Under the pieces are notes generated by a model that had not been told where the DNA came from, did no database searches, and was given only the letters and a program-made list of their open reading frames with translations. A DNA stretch of 64,000 nucleotides from Macrocystis pyrifera. Taxonomy: Eukaryota; Sar; Phaeophyceae; Laminariales; Laminariaceae. Within the stretch, counting starts at the first letter, position 1, and every line of letters begins with the position of its first letter. Location: positions 10,682,528-10,746,527 of the forward strand of contig JASSKH010000005.1 in NCBI GenBank assembly GCA_031763025.1. Direction: 5' to 3'. Both the position numbers and the translations under genes were made by a program. Positions 36,344 through 49,600 of this stretch are shown here, in pieces.

Positions 36344-37006
36344 GTCTTGTGGCGTGGGTGGATGGCGAGCCTGCTTTGCTTGTTTCGAATTGTCTGACGC
36401 ATCCTCTGGGGGTGGGGCATGGTTGACGAACGCAGGACGGAGACGGCAGACAGAGTAGCAAGGTACCAGACCGACTAGTAGGGAGAACCTGGCTATGCTA
36501 CTCGAACCACAAACTGCTGCGGCTACCTGGAGGGTGCTTCGTAGTTCGGTTTGCCTGTTATTTCCCTTGGTTCTTAGGCTTACTCTGCTCATATGTAGTG
36601 GTGCTGTTTCTTTAGCTCGTTCTTTTCAAATGTCTTGCCACATCCCCTGCGGGGAGGCAAGACCCTTTTTTTTCTCTTTCGATGTGTTTCCTTTGCTTTC
36701 TGTTTTTTGGTTTTCTTTGTTTGTTTCTTTTGTTTTCTCTCTTTCATATAATGTGTAGGTCGTGCCTGACGTATCCAGTATGATGACATGGCATTGGATT
36801 ATCTACTCTGGTTTCTGCATAACAATGTAGTATCTTTATGGCGTAGTTTTGTGACCACAGAAATAGTACCTCTCTATCGTAGGATTGAAGAATCGGCACG
36901 GACAATAGTGGTTGTGCGGGATGTCGACGGGTAGAAAAACTGTTTAATTTCGAGAATATACACACCAGATACTCCTACAAGCTACCAGGTAGACGATAGG
37001 TAGCAC
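36344..37006. other. Gene-free stretch; may hide the 3' end of the minus-strand gene
   Basis: A hairpin TCTTGCC...GGCAAGA with an inner CCCCTGCGGGG lies at about 36631-36662. A TACCAGGTA lies at 36983. No exon recognised. Confidence 0.4.
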
Positions 37007-37628
37007 CTCGAAAGCTTTCCGAGACTTAGGGGCGGAAATATTCTTCGTACGTGGGTTTTTCACATGTTCTTGGAACTGAATCTGTCCACTTTAACATACT
37101 CAAGTCGGCAAGGCATACTGCTGTAGTACCTGGCATGCAGTATGCACGAAGTGTATACCAGGGTACTTGAGACTATTTCTACTTCCCAACAACGACAACC
37201 AAACTCCATGCCCAGTATGATAAGATTACCTCATTGCCTCGAATTACCTGCATTGGTGTACCCTTGACGACCACGGACCCGCACGCCGGGATCCCCGAAC
37301 CCTGCCTGGTAGCTGGGAAAGAGGACAAGGGACAAGGCAGTCGCACAATTGCCGTATAAATACGCCATGAAAACGGGGCAAACTCCCATGCAATATAACT
37401 AAAAATGTGTCCCCATCAAAAGAGAGCTGACTTACGAGCTGACTAGCTGTTACAAGCCTACTAGATACCGGTACTCGTAGCTGGTACCAGCTGTACGTAT
37501 TAATATTATTAATAGTCACCTTCTGTGTCTCCGAGCCAACATACTAAAGCCTCGTGCTCCTCCTCGCTCAGAATGGGTCTGTGTTGAGAGCGAATCTTCC
37601 ACTCCTGGGCAGCAATCGATTTATCCAT
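37007..37628 (-). CDS. Unknown protein, three consecutive exons, 3' end not found
   Basis: Exons 37628-37520 (starts ATG; MDKSIAAQEWKIRSQ...ILSEEEHEALVCWLGDTE), 37312-37248 (QGSGIPACGSVVVKGTPMQ) and 37081-37007 (IQFQEHVKNPRTKNISAPK...). Borders are GAAG/GTGACT, TTTCCCAG/CT, CAG/GTAATT, GGACAG/AT and GAG/GTGCTA; phases 1 and 0 match across both introns (207 and 166 bp). Three matching junctions with protein-like composition make chance unlikely. An in-frame stop lies upstream of the ATG. No family is recognised; the first exon has an acidic HEALVCWLG helix. The next exon would lie below 36990. Its start faces the FARS2 start. Confidence 0.55.
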
Positions 37629-37824
37629 GTTCACGGCTGTAAGATCGCGGTTCCCAAAAATCTACGGCCACACTCTGTCCGTTGTTGGTAACTGAAATTC
37701 AAGAAGGATTGCGCCCCCCCCTGACCAGCAAGATAATGGAGAGAGGAGAGAGCCTACAGCGGCGGAGGTTGGGGCGAGCAATCACACCGCTGAATCAATT
37801 CGTAGCCAATAAGAACTTCCGAAA
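37629..37824. promoter_or_regulatory. Likely bidirectional promoter between the unknown gene and FARS2
   Basis: If the FARS2 start at 37825 is right, only 196 bp separate two divergent start codons. No TATA box is evident. If FARS2 starts elsewhere the region is larger. Confidence 0.3.
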
Positions 37825-40800
37825 ATGCAAAATGCGGCGCAATTGAGTTGCGCCGCGTGGTTTTCACAGCCTGAAGCTGCAGGCCTGCCGCTGACCGCAC
37901 AGAAGCGTCACGCTTCACGCTTCACGCAAGTTGTGGGCCAATTGGAACGCACCACACTATGCTCTCGCAAGCTATTAGGAATGCCCGGCCGCTATCTAGA
38001 GTGCGCTTTACTGGAGCTTCGTACCTGAGCTCTGCTTCAGGTTGGTGTTTGCTTCGTTTTTCTTGCGACTTGTTTGTCAGTCTTGGTCATGTAAAATTCG
38101 GTAGAAATGGAATATAGACGAGACGTATGACGCAACTTGCAAAGTTGAGTATCAACTACCTGGTAAGTATTTAACCAGTCGAACCCACAACTGACGTATT
38201 TCATAAAGTTATATAATCCCAATAAACAGCTGTATAGGTACTCCTGCAACACGATACACGAGTACCTAATCGAATCCCATTGTGTACGCAGATTCGGCGA
38301 TCAACGAGCACCCATGCAACAATGTGACGTCATCGGTAGCAGCGAAGATAGGAAAAGATCTGCATCGGTGCCCTTCGCACCCCCTTGGTATCATCAAGCA
38401 GAGGTGCGCCGCAAACAACGTATTTGACGTTCAGTTCATGATGTAGGAGGTACAGCAGTACCTGTGGTGGGGTGTACCAGGATATACTACCCGTAAGATG
38501 TACGATGTATACCGGTGTAGTCGACAGCAGAAGGGTGCACTACTTTATACCGTTATAGAACTACTTACAGATATCTCGATCTCTGAGCGTGCTCGGTTGT
38601 TACATCCCCGGCCTCTCAGAGCTCCCACTTGGAAATCGCCTCCGTTTATTACTTGCCGGACCCTTCCAGCGGGTCTTTGTTTTCTCCATTTCTCGTCGTA
38701 CTTTCAGTTCTTCTTTCCTTTTTTCTTCTTTCGTTTCGTGTGCGTGCGTGTACTCCCAGCACGGTTGCGCGGGCGAACCCGGCACCGTCGCGGGTGTCAG
38801 CGGATGCTGGCGGGTAGAGGGGGAGTTGCAAGGAGCGCGGTCGCCGCTTTCGTGCCTAGGCGTCGCGTGTGCCTCGAGACACGAGGGATGCATCAATAGG
38901 CTCTGTCTGGCCTCCATTGGTGATTTTTTATAGAGTACGTACGAGTATTTAAGGGGTCGTTCGGGATTGTAAGATAGTATCCAAGCTGTGCTTATTTTTG
39001 CGACCGGGCTGAAAGTCACAAGAGGGAGGTACCCCGAATGAGCACCAATATTGTCGAGCTTGCGTCGAGGTCCACGGTGAGCACCGGGCTTTACGCGAGG
39101 CGGGCGACGGGGCCCACTGTGAAAGAGAGGGAGGAAACCTTTACCCGGACTGAATCGGTGGAGAGATGGTCGCGAGAGGGGCGGGCGGCGTACGAGGCTG
39201 AGAGAGAAGCTCTGCTGTTCGATTTTTTCTTTTTTACTTTTTTTCTTATAACTGGTGTAAGGTGTTCCAATCAGGTAGTAACTTACTACACAAAAGGGGA
39301 AGGGGATTTTTTTTCTTTCAGATATTTTCGGTTTCATTTTCATTGTTTTTGCTGTGTTGCTGTGCCGTGCTGTGCTTTATCTTTCGTACATACGAGTACA
39401 GACACAGAGCATATATCGAAAGAAGAAAATAAGTACCCTACCTGGGGTATGTACGTATGTTTGACATGTGAGCGAGCGTAGCGGAAAACCGCCGGCGACG
39501 CGAAGCATATGTGGCGTCCGAGCTGTTTTCTCCTGAGCATGGCGGCGGGACTCTTGGCATTATCAAGTCGCCAGTTTGCCACTCACTACAGGCAGTCATG
39601 AAAAAAGCAATATTCAATCATGGACCTCAGTCCGCTTCGCAGAATTTGATGTACTTTTCCTTACTGAGCGAGCGTAGCGGGCGGCGTAGGCCGCCCGCGG
39701 AGCGAAGCGCCTTGTACCACGTACCAGGTATGAAGTACCAGTATGATACTGGTTGGGTACCAGGTACGTGATAGGATGCAGGAGTAGGGTTTGGCGCCTG
39801 AATGAAACACTGCAAGACCGTTTGCGCTTGAGTGCTGATTCTTCAGTTCGTATGTGTCTATCTCTACTCCCGATGTTGTGAACAACGCCCGCGTGCTCTT
39901 CCCGGTGTGTCAGGATTGAGTTCTACTTCCAGAACAACGCGCAATCCCTCGGGAAGCCACCATTTCAGGTAATCGACAACCTGCCTCCGATTGTCACGGT
40001 GAAACAAAATTTTGACGAGCTGCTCATACCGGCAGAACACGTGAGCCGGCAATCATCAGATACGTACTACGTGGACGCCACACGGGTTCTTCGGTGCCAT
40101 ACAAGTGCGCACCAAACGGCCCTTTTGCGGCAAGGACACGACGCATTCCTTGTCTGTGGAGACGTTTATCGACGGGACGAGGTGGACAGTACCCACTACC
40201 CTGTGTTTCATCAGATGGAAGGAGTTCGCATACTCGCCGAGGGAGAGGTACGTGCACCCTGCAACTACAGTAGTAACTACTCGTTCCCATCGGGTGGACA
40301 AGACCACTTCGCAGCAGTCATGAGGAGGCTGTTGAATGCGCGTGCTCCGCTTGGCCTGCACTCAGCATATGCTGCTACGCATACCCAAGGTTGCATACGG
40401 GTTATGGTCAGAATCGGTACGTACTCGCGAACAAACATGCCTACTTCGGTAAGCAACCTCTCTCGAAAGATAGCGCCCAAAATGACAAACGCAGTTGCGG
40501 CGATGTGGATGTGCATCAACAGCATCGCGGTGTACTCTGCCACTGCCTCGGTGTTCGCACACAGATTTCCGCAAATTTGAGCGACAACGAGAAAAAGGAA
40601 ATGGCAAGCAAGGATCTGAAGTTCGGTCTTGAAGGTCTGGCTACAAATCTGTTTGGGGATGTGGAAATGCGCTGGGTCGACGCCTACTTCCCGTTCACGT
40701 CTCCGTCGACTGAACTCGAAATCCTCTTCAAAGTAAGTGCTCTGAAACTGACCTCAAGGGCCACAATAGACAACTGTCAGGTGATGACAAACTCAACGGC

Positions 40801-43374
40801 AACGGTAAATTAGGCCATCCACTTGCCATGCTACATCAGTACTATTAATAGCGCAGTTTCTGGGGAGGTCCTCACTTTCGCGATGTTTTGACATTTGGCC
40901 TGCCATGTACCAGGTATAGGGTACATACCTTTCCAAAATGATGCCTGCTCTTGATTGAATCGAGGCTTGATGTTGTCCGAGGTACAAGTACTTTTAACCA
41001 GTGCTTTAATAAGTACCGTGGCCTCGTTCGCTCTTCCAGGGAAAGTGGTTAGAGGTGCTGGGCTGTGGGGTTATCCATGATGATGTGATGAACAATGCAG
41101 GGAGAAAGGGCGAAGTTGGATGGGCTTTTGGGCTCGGGCTGGAGCGGCTGGCGATGGTTCTGTTTTCCATTCCAGATATTCGCTTATTCTGGTCCAACGA
41201 CGTCCGCTTCTTGTCTCAGTTTCAGGTGAGGTCATTCTAGCACCAGGGTGCCATCCGTGCTTTTACTCTGGTTACTCACCGCAATTTATTTACTATAGCG
41301 AGAGATATCTGAGACTGGTTAGGCCTACTCGACGGTTTGAGCCAAGTCAAGATATTTCGATGCACACCCACTCAAAATCGTCGATAACCATGCACAGTTG
41401 CGATTGCGTGGAAGGCGCCATTTGTACTCATGGGGGAACGCTGCTAGACATTGCACGAGTTCTCTGGTCACTGAGGATACTTGTTAAGGGCCTGCCTTAC
41501 ATTTAGCACCAAGAAACATACGTAAATCTGGAGCGTGTTCAATACTCTAAACCAGTGCCACCAGTCTCCAACGAGATATAGTCGCGAGCTTGTTACACAA
41601 GCACCGTTTGCAGGAATAGTTGTAGCCCTTTGGAAATTGAATGCACGTGATGTGAGAAGGGGTGGTACGATTTCATCGCTCGCGAAGAGCACTTGCGCTT
41701 GACTGGTTACTTGATTTATTTTATATCTTTGCGGGTGAACGAATCTCCCCCTTTCGACATCCTACTACAGGGTGGGCAAGATAAACAACCCACCGTAGGC
41801 ATCTTTTAGAACAACAAAGCATATCGCGAGATGCGGGTTTGCCTACGTTCTGTGGGCTCTGCGTCTTTTCTTGTGTCCCGAACGGCGCTTAGAGTGTGTT
41901 TCGGTTTGGTTTGGCCTACATTCTGTGGACTGATCGAGATTTGACGTCCCAAAAGGTGCTCTCGTACGTAAAACGCGTGTATTTTGCCTTCCATCCGTTT
42001 GGATGTCGAAAGGGTGGGGTTCCGTGTTGTAATCCTGATGCCTGCCCATATCTTTTCATGTTACTACTATCGTAGGAACCGGAGTCGAAGAGACAGCCCC
42101 ACTCCCACTCCTTTAGTCTGTATCGTGCGTCGGGTGCAGCACTACCAGTTACTGGTCGGCACAGAATTATATTGTTCAAAACTAGCACCAAGCGCTCTCC
42201 GCGCGGCAATTTTGTCGACGTTGACCGCAGTCTTCGAGAGACGTGCGTCGTGTCTAGAAGTCTATACCGCCGGTGCCGAGTATCACATTTATGACGAGCC
42301 GCTGCAGGGGCTACATTGTAACTATCGGGCCACCAGGGTGAATAATGCAGCATGGTGATCCCTGGGTGTAGCCCATTTAGTATGCAGGCAACATGTCCGT
42401 AATCCTCCCAAAATGCATCAATATAACTGAGAGCGAACTTGAACTCGAGATTCTCCGGAGCCAGAACTCAAGCCAGCAGTGAATGGAAATAGTATCCGAA
42501 GGGTCAATCAACTCTCTGTTTCTCGATCTCTTCGGCAACCTTTCCCAGAGCATGGATGAACCCTTCAACCTATAATATGTGTGCCAATCTTTCCACACGT
42601 CGGACAAATGAACCAATGCTGTGAGCTGTTTGCAAGTACTTCGACACTGATTTAGAATATTGCGCATCACATTCGCACATCGTTTTGTTTGCAGGAAGGG
42701 AAAATATCGGTGTTCAAGCCGTACAGCAAATACCCACCGTGTTTCAAGGACGTCACCTTTTGGCTCCCCGATGGAGGCTTTCACAACAATGACATGTTCG
42801 AGCTGGTGCGGGATGTCGCTGGAGATCTGGTTGAGGAGGTAATCTATTTGGAGAAAAGCGAACCCATGTTGATTCGCTCCATTACTGTGAACGATGTAAT
42901 AGAGAAGCGGAACGAGAGGCCGAAAGTAGGAACTTGACACGTTGACACTGCGCTTGAACTGTCTTGATAGGAAGAAAACGTCCACTGTGGCCACAAAAAA
43001 AAAACACGGCAACGGCGGTCATGGCAAACAAATACGAGTTAGATACCACGACCGAGAATAGCGCCTGCCCAGCAGGACGCGCTGCCCACCCTCTTCGCAA
43101 CTCACAGAACAAAGAATAAAATCACCTGAACCTGCAAGACTCGCTCGCTCTTCCGATTACACTCATTTCTGTTTCCTGCCCGTACTCTTCGCCATTACCG
43201 CTCCAGATCCAGTTGCTCGACAACTTCGTTCATCCCAAAACCCAGCGCGAGAGCAGATGCTTTCGCATCACGTATCGATCAATGGATCGGTCCCTAACAA
43301 ACGAAGAAGTCGACAGGCTGCAAGGCGTCGTTCGCGAGAGTATAACTGGCAGCTTGAAGGCAGAGCTGCGCTAA
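37825..43374 (+). CDS. FARS2: Mitochondrial phenylalanyl-tRNA synthetase, spliced
   Basis: Charges mitochondrial (or organellar) tRNA-Phe; monomeric class II enzyme. Exons: 38292-38403 ([26 protein letters not shown]), 39914-40247 ([51 protein letters not shown], motif 2), 40565-40732 ([19 protein letters not shown]), 41040-41225 ([13 protein letters not shown], motif 3, then [10 protein letters not shown]), 42695-42838 ([14 protein letters not shown], start of the FDX-ACB anticodon-binding domain) and 43207-43374 ([20 protein letters not shown]...LRAELR-type end, TAA). All junctions are GT/AG with matching phase. The N-terminal exon 37825-38020 is a candidate only: ATG, basic, donor C/GTACCT of the right phase (1), but no homology. 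Intron 38404-39913 holds a repeat element. No damage is seen in conserved blocks. Confidence 0.92.
38555..39716 (+). mobile_element. GCGAGCG repeat element, copy 2, inside a FARS2 intron
   Basis: Full-length 1162-bp copy from ATAGAACTACTT to GCCTTGTA, with the 3' hairpin GGGCGGC-GTAG-GCCGCCC (39680-39697). It lies in sense orientation within the 1.5-kb intron between the first two recognised FARS2 exons. Two TACCAGGTA motifs follow directly (39722, 39758). Confidence 0.8.
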
Positions 43375-43616
43375 AGCGAAAATGATTACTTCCCGCAAAT
43401 TCCCCAACGGCGTCGAGATACAAGATGGTACTGGGCCCGGTGCCGTCGAAATACTCGGTCTACTGGGACCATCCAGCCGATCTCTGTAGTTGTGTCTGTA
43501 ACGCGTATGAGGGCTTGTCCCGAAACACGCGGCTGACCATATGGTGCAATGGTGCACGTAGGCTGTATACCCACCCAATCGTCGCTAGTTATCGCAAAGA
43601 GTAAAACCTCGGCGCT

Positions 43617-46600
43617 TTATCTGTCGTCTTGCGTTTGCCGTCCCTTCTTAGACGCCACTGCCGCCAGCACCTTGAGTCGAAGGGCCTCTTCGACGTCGGC
43701 GGCAGACTTGGCACCCTGTTCGTAGCCAAAATATAATGGGAATAATGTTAACTCATATATACCAGGTACGGTATGTGACAACCAAAAATTGCAGGTGCTC
43801 AAGAAATTGCACGAGGCGGCCTGGAGACGGATGCGTTGATCAAGATGGGTATTCTGTGTATGACAGAACTGACCTCGTCGTCTTCGCTGGAACTTCCTTC
43901 ATCGCCACTCCCATCGGCTGATGCTGCCCTCTCGTCGCCCTTCTTTATGGACCGTCGGTGTTCTCGATCTTCGCTCCTGCGCCCACTTTTCCTTTTCTTG
44001 CGGTCAGATTTCTTTCCGTGTTTACTCTTCGATTTGCGTTTCTTTTCCTTACGGCCGTCGTCATTTTCATCGTCACGTCCACTCTTCGAATGTTTCCGTG
44101 ACTTCTCGGGGCTTTCAGATCTGTCGGAGGGGCTTCGTTCCCTGCAACAAGTGCCAGTTGATAGCGAGGCCTCTTTGTCAATTGCCAAAGTCACGAAATA
44201 CACCATCGGCATTGAGTACAAACACGAAGTGCAATGCAAGAGAATTGCAAGCTGTTGGTTGAGTGTATTGCTGGCGACTACTAAAAACTCGCCTCATGTC
44301 GTCAGCCCTGGAATCTTGAGATGCGTCATCCACCTTGTGCGTGACAGGATTCGTCCAGACGAAGATGTCGAGTCCTTGATTAACAATTCAGGCGAAACAA
44401 AACGTGTTCAGATAGGGTAGCACCACGCAAGAGCGGCCGCGCTTGAGTTCTCTGCAGATACGGGTGGGAAATGCATTTCGAAATCGTAATCGAGGCCCGT
44501 CAGGTAACATGGATGCCGACTGCCTGTGGTGTTAGTGCATAGCGTCCACACGCCTTTCACAACGTCGACGTGCACTTGATTTTTCGGAACCGCCCACGCA
44601 CATCAGGCCTGTCCATAGTCCTGAACGTTGCACAGCCATGCCGTACAGAGACGCATCCAAGTTTTTTGGCGGGGACACCCACGACCACATACAGGCGGAA
44701 AAAGAATCACCTGCAACGTTCAGCGGCACAGCCGAGTCGTTGTTTGTCCACGTTTTAGTCTAGCCATACAAAAATATGATGACGGCGCGTCTGAGCCTTC
44801 AGATGTTGCGTTCGGAAGGTAGAGACAACTACGGGAGGTAGACAACTACGCGTACATTGTCTGCTTATCCACCGAACAGGTAATGACAACGCAATCGTCA
44901 TTCGTTGCACACGCTGCGAGATTCGACCGAACTGTCTCACCAGGAGTACATTCTCAGCGTCGCCGGCAGTAGGAGCATCTATTTTTTCTGCCACGACTCC
45001 GGCAACTGAGGTTGCAGAAACATCAGCTTTCGACATTCCCCACCGGCTTGCACGTCGACCATCTGCAGTCCTTCGACGAGGCAGAGTTTCTGAGGTGCTT
45101 CCAGAACCCCCACCACTTGCCGCCGATACGTCTCTGAGCAAGGTGAAAGCACACGGTCAACAGTCAATTTGTAAAACACTGTACCGCTTGCACGATACCT
45201 TCCATGCATCTAACGTTTGATGCAATGGTCTCACAAAATCAGCTATGTCGAAGAGTAGAAATTGAGAGCATTCGCATGTTTCTCATATCGCTCGGAATAC
45301 TCACGCCTGGGCCAGCAGAGCAGCCATTTCCATTTCCTGGCGATGTTCGGCCATCCTCCGCTGTAACTCCTCTTCTTTCTTGGACTCCTCTTCCTGGTGG
45401 ACACAATTAACGAAATGCCTGATTCAATTTTGAAATCGCACAACGCTTTCAATGATGGACAAGAACGTACGCGGGGCTACAACAAGGTTGGCGCTTGAGA
45501 AGAGCTGATGGGACCGTGACCATATTGACAAAAAAAAAATGCACTTCCGGGCACGTTACCAAGGTCGGAACGTCGATCACGGGTGAGTATGGCTTCGCCG
45601 CACGAAGCGCACGGAACGATAGACAGCATGTACCTTAGCTTGGATCATCTCTTGTTTTTTGTCTTGAAGAAAGGCCGACGGAATTCCTCCGAGACTGCTT
45701 TGGGCATCTACCAATAGTCCCCAGAGCTCCTCCATGAACATGCTGGTAGATTTCTCCAGAAATCCTGTCAGCTGCAGCTGCAGCTTTTTCGGGTCCAGTT
45801 TTCCCTGAGTACGAACGGGATCCGTCAAGAGATCATGCAGACGATGATTGAGGTGCCGGAGAGGCAACCGCAGATGCATGCTTCCACGGGTGATTTATAT
45901 TTCCCCCCACAAACGGTCAGGACCATTGGTCAGCTGGATTTCTAACACACGGCGTGTGTGCACGGAAACGCGAACACCGACGGGCGGTCTCGCAAAAATA
46001 CGATGAGCCTCCGCAAGATTATACCAGGGGGAACAGAACTTGCAAGCTCTTGCAGGAATTTAATTGCGTTGCCGGTATTTTGTTCGGGTTGAGGCGTGAG
46101 CAGCACACCCCCGTTCTAGGAGCGCAAGCCAACAAAGCTTTGATTCGGTTTGATGAGGTCCAACAATCCGTACCTAGTGGTCGGATAATGTGTTTAAACT
46201 GCGAGAGTGTGGGTGATCAAGATGAAGAAACAACTATACAAAGAGGTGCGGTGGTTGCTTCACGCTCGGTGGCGATCTGGAAAAGGCAGCAACTGGTATG
46301 TAATAGGAAAAGCACAGCCTTCCAACATCAACATTAGATATTCGAGGAGTTCTCTCGTCACTCCGGCTCATATAGAGTACCGACAACTGTAAAAAAGTAT
46401 GAATACAAGCTCTACCCCAAAACATACAACGGTTCAACGGTTCAAGCAATAAAGTAACTCAGTAATGGGTTTTATGTGTCACCTAGTATACGTCCTTTGA
46501 TCTTCAGCAGTATGATCTTACGATATACCTGGTAGATATGGATTATACATACTGCAATCACCTCGTTGCAAATATTCTACTACAGTAGGTACAGCTGTAG

Positions 46601-49600
46601 CATTTGGGTCTAGCAGATACAGCCGTACCAATGGGTCCATGAGGCAATGGGGCAAGTGCAAAACCAAAGGCAACGCAAAAACAAGCGGGCACGGTCCAAC
46701 TCGGGGCCACGTTTGACTTCAAAATGGCTCGCACCTCCTCTGCTAGATAGTTGACGCATGTGCCCACCACAATATCATCCTCAAATCCGAGCAGCGACGT
46801 TATTCGCTGCGCAATCCACCGTTGCATGACATCCATGTTGACTTTCTTCATGTTCACCTGCATTCAGGCGAGTACAACTGCGGGTTGATTTCCAGCAATC
46901 AGCCACTGAACGAAACTAGATCCTGGTAGGTGCATATATGAGCTATACAATTCTAGAGCTACGTTTCAAAAGACAGGCTCTTGTGCTGTAGTTCTGTTGC
47001 ATAACCTACTGTTTGACATGGACCCGAGACGAACGGGGATATACAGCCATTGAGGGAGCACTCCCCAATTCGATAACTTGTGTTGTGTTTTGTTTCGTAA
47101 TGGAAAATATCCGTAGAAGTGTAGCGTGGTTTGATTGCTAAGTAGATCGCGTCCGTGATGTACGGAGAAGGTCGATCATGTGTTTTCCTGTTTACGTACA
47201 AAGACAAGGCATCTATTCACCAGTGGGCGAGATCATAGAACTACTTATAGATATCTCGATCTCTGAGCGTGCTCGGTTGGTACATCCCCGGCCTCTCAGA
47301 GCTCCCACTTGGAAATCGCCTCCGTTTATTACTTGCCGGACCCTTCCAGCGGGTCGTTGTTTTCTCCATTTCTCTTCGTACTTTCAGTCCTTCTTTCCTT
47401 TTTTCTTCTTTCGTTTCGTGTGCGTGCGTGTACTCCCAGCACGTTCCGCGGGCGAACCCGGCACCGTCGCGGGTGTCAGCGGATGCTGGCGGGTAGAGGG
47501 GGAGTTGCAAGGAGCGCGGTCGCCGCTTTCGTGCCTAGGCGTCGCGTGTGCCTCGAGACACGAGGGATGCATCAATATGCTCTGTCTGGCCTCCATTGGT
47601 GATTTTTTATAGAGTACGTACGAGTATTTAAGGGGTCGTTCGGGATTGTAAGATAACATTCAAGCGGTGCATATTTTTGCGACCGGGCTGAAAGTCACAA
47701 GAGGGAGGTACCCCGAATGAGCACCAACATTGTCGAGCTTGCGTCGAGGTCCACCGTGAGCACCGGGTTTCACGCGAGGCGGGCGACGGGGCTCACTGTG
47801 AAAGAGAGGGAGGAAACCTTTACCCGGACTGAATCGGTGGAGAGATGGTCGCGAGAGGCGCGGGCGGCGCACGAGGCTGAGAGAGAAGCTCTGCCGTTCG
47901 ATTTTTTCATTTTTACTTTTTTTCTTTTTGACCGGTGTACGGTGTTCCAATCAGGTGGAAATCGCCTCCGTTTATTACTTGCCGGACCCTTCCAGCGGGT
48001 CGTTGTTTTCTCCATTTCTCTTCGTACTTTCAGTCACTATCTTTCGTTTTGTCTTCTTTCGTTTCGTGTGCGTGCGTGTACTCCCAGCACGTTCCGCGGG
48101 CGAACCCGGCACGGTCGCGGGTGTCAGCGGATGCTGGCGGGTAGAGGGGGAGTTGCAAGGAGCGCGGTCGCCGCTTTCGTGCCTAGGCGTCGCGTGTGCC
48201 TCGAGACACGAGGGATGCATCAATATGCTCTGTCTGGCCTCCATTGGTGATTTTTTATAGAGTACGTACGAGTATTTAAGGGGTCGTTCGGGATTGTAAG
48301 ATAACATTCAAGCGGTGCATATTTTTGCGACCGGGCTGAAAGTCACAAGAGGGAGGTACCCCGAATGAGCACCAACATTGTCGAGCTTGCGTCGAGGTCC
48401 ACCGTGAGCACCGGGTTTCACGCGAGGCGGGCGACGGGGCTCACTGTGAAAGAGAGGGAGGAAACCTTTACCCGGACTGGATCGGTGGAGAGATGGTCGC
48501 GAGAGGCGCGGGCGGCGCACGAGGCTGAGAGAGAAGCTCTGCCGTTCGATTTTTTCATTTTTACTTTTTTTCTTTTTGACCGGTGTACGGTGTTCCAATC
48601 AGGTGGAAATCGCCTCCGTTTATTACTTGCCGGACCCTTCCAGCGGGTCGTTGTTCTCTCCATTTCTCTTCGTACTTTCAGTCACTATCTTTCGTTTTGT
48701 CTTCTTTCGTTTCGTGTGCGTGCGTGTACTCCCAGCACGTTCCGCGGGCGAACCCGGCACGGTCGCGGGTGTCAGCGGATGCTGGCGGGTAGAGGGGGAG
48801 TTGCAAGGAGCGCGGTCGCCGCTTTCGTGCCTAGGCGTCGCGTGTGCCTCGAGACACGAGGGATGCATCAATAGGCTCTGTCTGGCCTCCATTGGTGATT
48901 TTTTATAGAGTACGTACGAGTATTTAAGGGGTCGTTCGGGATTGTAAGATAATATTCAAGCTGTGCATATTTTTGCGACCGGGCTGAAAGTCACAAGAGG
49001 GAGGTACCCCGAATGAGCACCAATATTGTCGAGCTTGCGTCGAGGTCCACGGTGAGCACCGGGCTTCACGCGAGGCGGGCGACGGGGCTCACTGTGAAAG
49101 AGAGGGAGGAAACCTTTACCCGGACCGAATCGGTGGAGAGATGGTCGCGAGAGGCGCGGGCGGCGTACGAGGCTGAGAGAGAAGCTCTGCCGTTCGATTT
49201 TTTCTTTTACTTTTTTTCTTTTTGACCGGTGTACGGTGTTCCAATCAGGTGGAAATCGCCTCCGTTTATTACTTGCCGAACCCTTCCAGCGGGTCGTTGT
49301 TTTTTTCTCCATTTCTCTTCGTACTTTCAGTCCTTCTTTCGTTTTGTCTTCTTTCGTTTCGTGTGCGTGCGTGTACTCCCAGCACGGTTGCGCGGGCGAA
49401 CCCGGCACGGTCGCGGGTGTCAGCGGATGCTGGCGGGTAGAGGGGGAGTTGCAAGGAGCGCGGTCGCCGCTTTCGTGCCTAGGCGTCGCGTGTGCCTCGA
49501 GACACGAGGGATGCATCAATAGGCTCTGTCTGGCCTCCATTGGTGATTTTTTATAGAGTACGTACGAGTATTTAAGGGGTCGTTCGGGATTGTAAGATAA

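Noticed and set aside
41916..42353. 145-codon minus ORF in a FARS2 intron
   Set aside because: No motif or splice context; overlaps an equally open plus frame.
42377..43012. 211-codon minus-strand ORF
   Set aside because: Lies antisense over a FARS2 exon and flanking introns; no recognisable domain.
44142..44940. Candidate SRRM1 exon reading SASMLPDGPRLRFRN...
   Set aside because: It has an acceptor of the right phase, but no donor gives the phase needed by the next exon.
38600..49540. Conserved-looking ORFs ([12 protein letters not shown]..., [13 protein letters not shown]...) in the GCGAGCG element as genes
   Set aside because: Both strands are open through GC-rich sequence, the 20.6-kb copy has a frame-changing indel, and the apparent conservation is simply recent duplication.
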